Assembly (NCBI RefSeq): GCF_900116135.1
Contig: NZ_FOZX01000001.1
Location: 1,178,001-1,242,000 of the forward strand
Length of the DNA stretch: 64,000 nucleotides
From: Saccharopolyspora flava
GTDB taxonomy: Bacteria; Actinomycetota; Actinomycetes; Mycobacteriales; Pseudonocardiaceae
Direction of reading: 5' to 3'
Both the position numbers and the translations under genes were made by a program. Positions 60,748 to 64,000 of the stretch are shown here, piece by piece (within the stretch, counting starts at the first letter, position 1; each line of letters begins with the position of its first letter). The notes beneath the pieces are model-generated. The model was not told the origin of the DNA. It ran no database searches and worked only from the letters and a program-made list of their open reading frames with translations.

Positions 60748-61116
60748 TCACAACACCTCCGGCGCGAGCGAGATGATCTTCATGAACTTCTTGTCGCGCA
60801 GCTCTCGGGCCACCGGCCCGAAGATGCGGGTACCCCGCGGCTCGCCACCCGGCTTCACCAGGACGGCGGCGTTCTCGTCGAACCGGATGTAGGAACCATC
60901 CGCGCGACGCTTTTCCTTCTTCTGGCGGACGATGACGGCCTTGACCACATCGCCCTTCTTGACTCCGGCACCGGGGATGGCTTCCTTGACGGTCGCCACG
61001 ATGATGTCCCCGAGGCCCGCGTAGCGCCGGCCCGACCCACCGAGGACACGGATCGTGAGGATCTCCTTGGCCCCGGTGTTGTCGGCGACGCGAAGTCGCG
61101 ACTCCTGCTGGATCAC
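60748..61116 (-). CDS. rplN: 50S ribosomal protein L14
   Basis: 122 aa: [40 protein letters not shown] and [20 protein letters not shown]. First gene of the spc operon, after a terminator that follows rpsQ. Confidence 0.98.
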   Translation of the reverse strand: MIQQESRLRVADNTGAKEILTIRVLGGSGRRYAGLGDIIVATVKEAIPGAGVKKGDVVKAVIVRQKKEKRRADGSYIRFDENAAVLVKPGGEPRGTRIFGPVARELRDKKFMKIISLAPEVL

Positions 61117-61213
61117 GTCTGACTCCTGACCCTAAGTGCCCGGACCTTGTGCCCGGACACACTCTGGCGTGCCAAATTCCCGACCTGACACGCGCGGTCA
61201 ACTTCCACAAGCG

Positions 61214-61252
61214 AAACGGCCGGTCGCTGATCTTGCCGACGACCGGCCGGTT
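61214..61252 (-). terminator. Terminator between rpsQ and rplN
   Basis: ACCGGCCGGTCG and CGACCGGCCGTTT on the minus strand form a stem with a 14-base loop, starting 13 bases after the rpsQ stop. It marks the end of the S10 operon; the 98 bases beyond must carry the spc promoter. Confidence 0.7.
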
Positions 61253-61264
61253 CACTGGTGTTCG

Positions 61265-61540
61265 TTACTTGGCCTTCTCGACGACCTCGACCAAGCGCCA
61301 GCGCTTGCTGGCACTGAGCGGCCGGGTCTCCATCAGCAGCACCCGGTCGCCGACGCCGGCGGTGTTGGCCTCGTCGTGCGCCTTGACCTTGGTGGTCTGA
61401 CGCATGACCTTGCCGTAGAGGGCGTGCTTCTTGCGGTCTTCCAGGGAGACCACGATCGTCTTGTCCATCTTGTCCGAGACGACGTAGCCCTCGCGCACCT
61501 TGCGGCTGTTGCGCTCCACGCCCTGTCCTTTCTCACTCAT
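61265..61540 (-). CDS. rpsQ: 30S ribosomal protein S17
   Basis: 91 aa: [40 protein letters not shown] and MLIMETRPLS-like [20 protein letters not shown]. Overlaps the rpmC stop by four bases. Confidence 0.98.
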   Translation of the reverse strand: MSEKGQGVERNSRKVREGYVVSDKMDKTIVVSLEDRKKHALYGKVMRQTTKVKAHDEANTAGVGDRVLLMETRPLSASKRWRLVEVVEKAK

Positions 61541-61779
61541 GCCGCGCCCTCCTCAGCGCCTTCGGGGTTAACCGTCAGGCCCAGTTCGCGCTCGCGCATG
61601 ATGGTGTAGATCCGGGCGATGTCCTGGCGGACGACGCGCAGCCGCCGGTTGTTCTGCAGCTGACCCGTGGCCATCTGGAACCGGAGGTTGAACAGCTCTT
61701 CCTTCGATTCCTTCAGCCGCTGCACGAGCTCCTCGTTGTTCAGCTCGCGGAGCTCGGATGCGGTGACACCCGCTGCCAT
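61537..61779 (-). CDS. rpmC: 50S ribosomal protein L29
   Basis: 80 aa at the exit tunnel: [40 protein letters not shown] and an Ala/Glu tail. One-base overlap with rplP. Confidence 0.98.
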   Translation of the reverse strand: MAAGVTASELRELNNEELVQRLKESKEELFNLRFQMATGQLQNNRRLRVVRQDIARIYTIMRERELGLTVNPEGAEEGAA

Positions 61780-62198
61780 CAGAAGTCACCACCCTCGCGG
61801 GACACGATCTTGCACTTCATCGGGAGCTTGTGCGCCGCACGAGTCAGCGCCTCGATCGCCGTCTTCTCGTTCGGGAAGGTCAGCTCGAACATGATGCGTC
61901 CGGGCTTGACGTTGGCGACCCAGGACTCCGGCGAACCCTTACCGGAACCCTGACGGGTTTCGGCCGGCTTCTTGGTCAGCGGGCGGTCCGGGAAGATGTT
62001 GATCCACACCTTGCCGCCACGCTTGACGTGCCGGGTGATGGCGATACGGGCCGACTCGATCTGACGGTTGGTCACGTAGCCGTGCTCGATCGCCTGAATG
62101 CCGTACTCGCCGAAACTGATCCGGGTGCCACCCTTGGCGAAGCCCTTACGCTTCGGCGCGTGGCTCTTGCGCCACTTCACCCTGCGTGGGACGAGCAC
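61779..62198 (-). CDS. rplP: 50S ribosomal protein L16
   Basis: 139 aa, organises the A-site tRNA pocket. [40 protein letters not shown] and [19 protein letters not shown]. Three bases after rpsC. Confidence 0.98.
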   Translation of the reverse strand: MLVPRRVKWRKSHAPKRKGFAKGGTRISFGEYGIQAIEHGYVTNRQIESARIAITRHVKRGGKVWINIFPDRPLTKKPAETRQGSGKGSPESWVANVKPGRIMFELTFPNEKTAIEALTRAAHKLPMKCKIVSREGGDF

Positions 62199-62201
62199 GT
62201 C

Positions 62202-63041
62202 TCAGCCCTCCGTCTTCTCTTCAGCCGGCGCGGCCTGCTGCTCGCCCTCCGGGGCCTTGGCCTCGGACTTGGCGGACTTGTCAGCACCACCGCGCTCGCC
62301 GCGGTCGCCGCCGCGACGACGGCCACCGCGGTCACCGCGGCCACCACGCTCGTTGCGGTCGCCGCCGCCGCGCGGCGGGCGGACCTCGGACTCCTGCTGC
62401 TTCTGCTTCAGGCCACCGACCAGCTCGCCCTTGTAGATCCACACCTTGACGCCGATGCGCCCGAAGGTGGTGCGGGCCTCGAAGAAGCCGTAGTCGATGT
62501 CCGCGCGCAGCGTGTGCAGCGGAACGCGACCCTCGCGGTAGAACTCCGAGCGCGACATCTCCGCGCCGCCCAGGCGGCCGCCGCACTGCACCCGGATGCC
62601 CTTGACCTGCGGGGAGCGCATGGCCGACTGAATGGCCTTGCGCATCGCGCGACGGAAGGACACGCGGTTGGACAGCTGCTCGGCCACGCCCTGCGCGACG
62701 AGCTGGGCGTCCGCCTCGGGGTTCTTGACCTCGAGGATGTTGAGCTGGACCTGCTTGCCGGTCAGCTTCTCCAGCGAACCGCGGATGCGGTCCGCCTCGG
62801 CACCGCGACGGCCGATGACGATGCCCGGCCGGGCGGTGTGGATGTCCACGCGGACGCGCTCACGGGTGCGCTCGATCTCCACCTTCGAGATCCCAGCGCG
62901 CTCCATCCCGCGAGACAGCTGCCGGCGGATCTTGACGTCTTCCGCGACGTACTCCGAGTACTGCTTGTCGGCGTACCAGCGAGACTTCCAGTCCGTGGTG
63001 ATGCCGAGTCGGAAGCCGTGCGGGTTGATCTTCTGACCCAC
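62202..63041 (-). CDS. rpsC: 30S ribosomal protein S3
   Basis: 279 aa, mRNA entry tunnel. [22 protein letters not shown]-domain [20 protein letters not shown], and [22 protein letters not shown]-terminal tail of about 65 residues rich in Arg/Gly ([20 protein letters not shown]) and then acidic, typical of actinobacteria. Confidence 0.98.
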   Translation of the reverse strand: MGQKINPHGFRLGITTDWKSRWYADKQYSEYVAEDVKIRRQLSRGMERAGISKVEIERTRERVRVDIHTARPGIVIGRRGAEADRIRGSLEKLTGKQVQLNILEVKNPEADAQLVAQGVAEQLSNRVSFRRAMRKAIQSAMRSPQVKGIRVQCGGRLGGAEMSRSEFYREGRVPLHTLRADIDYGFFEARTTFGRIGVKVWIYKGELVGGLKQKQQESEVRPPRGGGDRNERGGRGDRGGRRRGGDRGERGGADKSAKSEAKAPEGEQQAAPAEEKTEG

Positions 63042-63454
63042 TACCGGGCACTCCCCTTCTGGCTCTTTCGGGACTTGGTCGCCGCCGGCCGAGATTCGAC
63101 CTCGACCGTGATGTGGCTGGTCCGCTTCCGGATCCGGTACGCACGGCCCTGCGCGCGCGGCCGGAACCGCTTCAACGTCGGGCCCTCGTCCACGTACGCG
63201 TGGCGCACGACCAGCGTCTCGGGGTCGAGGGAAAGGTTGTTCTCCGCGTTGGCGATCGCACTGGCGAGCACCTTCGACACCGGACCGCTGGCGGTCTGCG
63301 GCGCGAACTGAAGCACGGCCAGGGCATCGCTGGCGCTCCGGCCCTTGATGAGCTCGACCACGCGGCGCGCCTTCATCGGCGACACGCGGACGAACCGGGC
63401 CCGCGCCACTGCGTGCGGGGCTTCCGCCGCAGTGGAGTCGGAACGGGCTGTCAT
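63041..63454 (-). CDS. rplV: 50S ribosomal protein L22
   Basis: 137 aa, lines the exit tunnel: [40 protein letters not shown] and the hairpin [19 protein letters not shown]. One-base overlap with rpsC. Confidence 0.98.
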   Translation of the reverse strand: MTARSDSTAAEAPHAVARARFVRVSPMKARRVVELIKGRSASDALAVLQFAPQTASGPVSKVLASAIANAENNLSLDPETLVVRHAYVDEGPTLKRFRPRAQGRAYRIRKRTSHITVEVESRPAATKSRKSQKGSAR

Positions 63455-63496
63455 CCTGCTACCCCTTGCTCTTACTCGTTCGTGTCACAGACCCGC

Positions 63497-63778
63497 TCAG
63501 CGGCGGCGCGACTTCCGGTCGTCCTTGACGTGACCCTTGAAGGTGCGGGTCGGGGCGAACTCGCCCAGCTTGTGCCCCACCATCGCCTCGGTGACGAACA
63601 CCGGGACGTGCTTGCGGCCGTCGTGCACCGCGAAGGTGTGACCGAGCATGTCCGGGATGATCGTCGACCGGCGGGACCAGGTCTTGATCACGGTCTTCTT
63701 GCCGGACTCGTTCAGCGCGTCCACCTTCTTGAGCAGGTGGTCGTCCACGAACGGGCCCTTCTTCAGGCTGCGTGGCAT
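63497..63778 (-). CDS. rpsS: 30S ribosomal protein S19
   Basis: 93 aa: [40 protein letters not shown] and [17 protein letters not shown]. Confidence 0.98.
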   Translation of the reverse strand: MPRSLKKGPFVDDHLLKKVDALNESGKKTVIKTWSRRSTIIPDMLGHTFAVHDGRKHVPVFVTEAMVGHKLGEFAPTRTFKGHVKDDRKSRRR

Positions 63779-63796
63779 GTTTGCTTACCTCCCTGC

Positions 63797-64000
63797 TCAG
63801 CGCTTCTTGCCGGTACGGCGGCGGCGGACGATGAGCTTGTCACTCGGCTTGCGGAGACGGGTACGACCCTCCGGCTTGCCGTTCGGGTTGACCGGGTGGC
63901 GACCACCGGAGGTCTTGCCCTCACCACCACCGTGCGGGTGGTCCACCGGGTTCATGACGACACCGCGGACGGTCGGGCGCTTGCCCTTCCACCGCATGCG
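63797..64000 (-). CDS. rplB: 50S ribosomal protein L2, C-terminal fragment
   Basis: The last about 67 residues of L2, cut by the right window end. [20 protein letters not shown] contains the conserved histidine of the peptidyl-transferase-near loop; it ends [15 protein letters not shown]. Confidence 0.97.
   Translation of the reverse strand, partial: RMRWKGKRPTVRGVVMNPVDHPHGGGEGKTSGGRHPVNPNGKPEGRTRLRKPSDKLIVRRRRTGKKR

Overview
The window is high-GC chromosomal DNA from an actinobacterium, most likely of the Pseudonocardiales (Saccharopolyspora-like). The clues are strong G/C third-position bias, many GTG starts, and a gene order matching the mycobacterial segment from glmS to the S10/spc ribosomal operons: glmS, glmM, rpsI, rplM, an ESX-4-type secretion locus, truA, rplQ, rpoA, rpsD, rpsK, rpsM, rpmJ, infA, then map, adk, secY and the ribosomal cluster. 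I saw no tRNA, rRNA, CRISPR array, prophage or transposase.

Layout. 0-2.4 kb: a degenerate Ser/Thr kinase, a frameshifted DUF742 gene and a PP2C phosphatase. 2.7-6.6 kb: an aldolase-like protein, malate synthase and a divergent IclR regulator (glyoxylate metabolism). 6.6-13.7 kb: DedA, TsaE, an alpha/beta hydrolase, alanine racemase, NAD(P)HX repair enzyme and GlmS, all leftward, serving cell-wall precursors and housekeeping. 13.9-15.5 kb: a hydrolase-fold protein without its serine and a Gln-rich membrane protein. 15.5-19.7 kb: a leftward set of ESX-associated proteins and small membrane peptides. 19.8-22.3 kb: glmM, rpsI, rplM.

22.7-44.3 kb is an expanded type VII secretion (ESX-4-like) locus: two WXG100-type proteins, an Hsp70-like T7SS-associated protein, an EspG-like chaperone, a Gly-rich PPE-like protein, a DUF3558 lipoprotein, an XRE/DUF397 regulatory pair, one-piece EccC, EccD, MycP mycosin, WXG-type accessory proteins, EccB, EccE and an EccE-coupled protein of unknown family. 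EccC, EccB, EccD, EccE and MycP together can make a complete membrane secretion machine.

44.6-64 kb is the translation cluster, read leftward from rplB (cut by the window end) to truA. It is interrupted twice: by two paralogous methyltransferases between infA and map, and by three genes for secreted proteins (two paralogs resembling aerolysin-type proteins, one I36/crystallin-like) between secY and rplO.

The most unusual non-coding content is a set of palindromic elements. Ten copies share the core TTTTCATGAAA, mostly just after stop codons and one inside an ESX coding region in frame. A second, 80-bp element with terminal repeats occurs twice in opposite orientation around the eccB-eccE segment. 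Between 30.26 and 31.08 kb lies an 815-bp foldback structure whose arms are each built from 62-bp tandem repeats and smaller palindromes.
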